A DNA stretch of 64,000 bases, from assembly GCA_036346225.1 (NCBI GenBank), contig JARFIW010001457.1, forward strand, positions 1 to 64,000, written 5' to 3'. The DNA comes from Platerodrilus igneus (Eukaryota; Arthropoda; Insecta; Coleoptera; Lycidae). Of this stretch, positions 62,148-64,000 are shown piece after piece. The notes under the pieces are model-generated. The model saw nothing but the letters and a program-made list of their open reading frames with translations. It had not been told where the DNA came from and did not search any database. The stretch's first letter is position 1, and each line of letters starts with the position of its first letter. The position numbers and the translations under genes were made by a program.

Positions 62148-64000
62148 TTAATTAGCATTTGGGTCGGCAGAGAATGGCTTAAGATCTTTAATATGCCATC
62201 TGCCTTGGCGTTTTCCTTCAGCATCCTGAAGTTCGTAGATAAGGGGACTAATGACACGAGTGACCTTACAAAGAATGAATTTAGGGGCTAATTTTGAAGA
62301 AAATTTCTTAGATGCATCCGATAAGACATAATTCTTTTTCCAAACTTGTTCGCCCAAGGCGAAGGAAATATTTCGTTTACGTAGATTATAGTGGTCCTTG
62401 CTCTTTTCGTAAGCTTTTAACAAATTTTTTCTAACGTCGTTAAAGATAGAAGGTAATGATTGTTGGTCTTTGTCCCAACGTACTTTATCGTCAAATTCAA
62501 TTACGTTAGTATCGTCAGGCACTAAACCATAGTAACTCCCATCAATTGGGGTATATCTTCCGAAAACAAGAAATGACGGAGTGAATTGGGTTGCTTCGTG
62601 TTTAGATGTACGCAAAGCTTGAGCAATTTCAAAGATATGTTCATCCCATGTAGTATGGTCTGAATTAATATAGGACGAAATAGCGGTAATTAACACTCGA
62701 TTTACTCTTTCGGTAGGGTTTACTTGGGGGTGATATTTTGCGTTAAACCAAATTTTTTGTACTTTATAACTTTTAACGAAATTCTGAAAATCTTTAGAGA
62801 TAAATTGTGCACCATTGTCACAAAGGATAATCTGGGGGACACCAAAGATAAGAAAGACATTTTGTTCTAGAAATTTAATTATAGCTGCAGATGTAGCTTT
62901 ACGTAAGGGTTGGACCATAACAAATTTAGAAAACCAATCGGTAACGACTAAAAGATATTTATTACCTCTTTTCGATCGAGGGAGAGGTCCTAATTCGTCA
63001 AGCGATATTAATTGAAAGAAATAAGATACACGCTTAAAGTTACCCATTAAACCAGGGCGAGCATCTTGTGAACTCTTATGGGAGCCACAAATTTTACAGC
63101 TCTTAATGTAGCGGCAAACAAATTGCTTAAGTGTGGGCCAGTAATATAATTCAGATATTTTAGCGAGAGTTTTTGTAACACCAAGGTGTGCAGCTATGGG
63201 ATCATCGTGACATAATTTGAGCACCTCACTGCGATTTGCAGTGGGCACGACCAGTTTCCATTCAGGTATATTCGATATTTTATGTGGGGACGAAGCTACA
63301 AATTTATATAGTCTATTATTAGTGACACGAAAGGTAGGGAATTTGTCGGGATTATCGGAAACTTTTTTAATCATATTGAGGTACCAGGTATCCAGAATTA
63401 AATTTGGAAGGTTAAGAGAAACAACATCACGAGATAAGGCATCAGGTACGATATTTAATTTGCCAGGCCTATGCCTAACGTCAAAAGTAAATTGAGATAT
63501 ACGCAAGTTCCATCTTGCCAAACGACCTGCGGGCTGTTTCAAGTTATTAAGCCAAGTGAGTGCTGCACAATCAGTGATTACGGTAAAGTGTGTACCTTCG
63601 ACATATCCTCTAAATTTCTCGATGCCAAAGATAACGCCCAATAGTTCTCGTTCGGTAGCAGAGTATTTTTGTTCGGCAGAAGTTAAGGCACGGCTCGCAT
63701 AGGCGATTGGATGTTCTAAACCATTGTTTACCTGGAATAACATTGCACCTAACCCAGTAAGTGAGGCATCGGTTTGTATAAAAAACTTATCATCGAAATT
63801 TGGAGAGATTAAGATAGGTGCTGAAGTGATTAATGTTTTAATTTGTTCGAAAGCCTGTTGGGATTCTAAATTCCACTCGATAGTTTGGGATTTCTTTTTA
63901 TTTTTAATTAAAGCGGTAATGGGTGCGGATATAGTTGAAAGATTGGGTAGAAAGATGCGATAATAGCTAATCATTCCAATTAAACGTTTGATTTCGGTAA
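62148..64000 (-). CDS. Gypsy-2 Pol: RT end, RNase H, integrase (runs off window)
   Basis: An open frame of more than 608 codons from the window end to 62148. It opens inside the RT connection region (RLIGMISYYRIFLPNLS). RNase H: FFIQTDASLTGLGAMLF, ATERELLGVIFGIEKFRGYV and VITDCAALTWL. Integrase: HLGVTKTLAKI...SCKICGSH zinc finger, then the triad SLDELGPL, LCDNGAQF and PTERVNRVL. A GPY/F-like end follows (GRWHIKDLKPF). It differs from Gypsy-1 pol throughout. No interruption is seen, so this part may be recent. Protease, most of RT, gag and the 5' LTR lie beyond 64000. Confidence 0.93.
   Translation of the reverse strand, partial: TEIKRLIGMISYYRIFLPNLSTISAPITALIKNKKKSQTIEWNLESQQAFEQIKTLITSAPILISPNFDDKFFIQTDASLTGLGAMLFQVNNGLEHPIAYASRALTSAEQKYSATERELLGVIFGIEKFRGYVEGTHFTVITDCAALTWLNNLKQPAGRLARWNLRISQFTFDVRHRPGKLNIVPDALSRDVVSLNLPNLILDTWYLNMIKKVSDNPDKFPTFRVTNNRLYKFVASSPHKISNIPEWKLVVPTANRSEVLKLCHDDPIAAHLGVTKTLAKISELYYWPTLKQFVCRYIKSCKICGSHKSSQDARPGLMGNFKRVSYFFQLISLDELGPLPRSKRGNKYLLVVTDWFSKFVMVQPLRKATSAAIIKFLEQNVFLIFGVPQIILCDNGAQFISKDFQNFVKSYKVQKIWFNAKYHPQVNPTERVNRVLITAISSYINSDHTTWDEHIFEIAQALRTSKHEATQFTPSFLVFGRYTPIDGSYYGLVPDDTNVIEFDDKVRWDKDQQSLPSIFNDVRKNLLKAYEKSKDHYNLRKRNISFALGEQVWKKNYVLSDASKKFSSKLAPKFILCKVTRVISPLIYELQDAEGKRQGRWHIKDLKPFSADPNAN

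Overview
This is nuclear DNA from an insect or closely related arthropod. I cannot name the species or order. The evidence is a tandem 5S rRNA gene array with an insect-type 5S sequence, Jockey-clade LINEs with arthropod Inr+DPE promoters, BEL/Pao and Gypsy LTR retrotransposons, and two Polinton/Maverick elements. No ordinary host protein gene was recognised.

The backbone is a 5S rDNA array with a repeat unit of about 790 bp (a 5S gene of about 120 bp plus about 668 bp of spacer). Three consecutive 5S genes are visible in part and every one is broken by a LINE. The LINEs all sit at the same dinucleotide step, gcacc|ggttc of the 5S coding region. Element 0 (1-231, minus strand, runs off the window) and LINE-A (1034-22793, minus) lie in one orientation, and LINE-B (23605-42488, plus) in the other. 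LINE-A is split by Polinton-1 (2299-19604, 6-bp TSD atagtt). LINE-B is split by a BEL/Pao element (25089-39122, TSD aatgg), which is itself split by Gypsy-1 (28538-35544, TSD atac). After the third 5S gene the spacer is cut at about 43180. From there to 45692, and again from 61144 to the window end, lies material that probably belongs to a second Gypsy element (pol at 62148-64000, minus). Polinton-2 (45693-61143, TSD agcggg) is inserted into it.

Polinton-1 (17.3 kb) has an exact 772-bp terminal inverted repeat continued by degenerate arms of several kb with a recurring short motif. It carries a capsid module on the minus strand (exonuclease-like ORF, major capsid, a 49-aa microprotein, penton, protease, PLA2/pVI-like) and a packaging/integration module on the plus strand (ATPase, conserved Polinton ORF, fibre-like ORF, integrase). 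No DNA polymerase B is visible, and most capsid genes are frameshifted.

Polinton-2 (15.5 kb) carries all of these on the minus strand, plus a 266-aa unknown ORF and a divergent protein-primed DNA polymerase B on the plus strand. The polymerase has two short GT-AG introns, N-terminal C2H2 fingers and an endonuclease-VII-like motif. Its major capsid protein, ATPase and integrase are intact. Its protease has no in-frame ATG and begins in the -1 frame over an A-AAA-AAC heptamer directly before the stop of the upstream ORF, a candidate programmed frameshift.

Coordinates of element ends were read directly from target-site duplications and terminal repeats. Family calls come from motif recognition only; no database search was possible.
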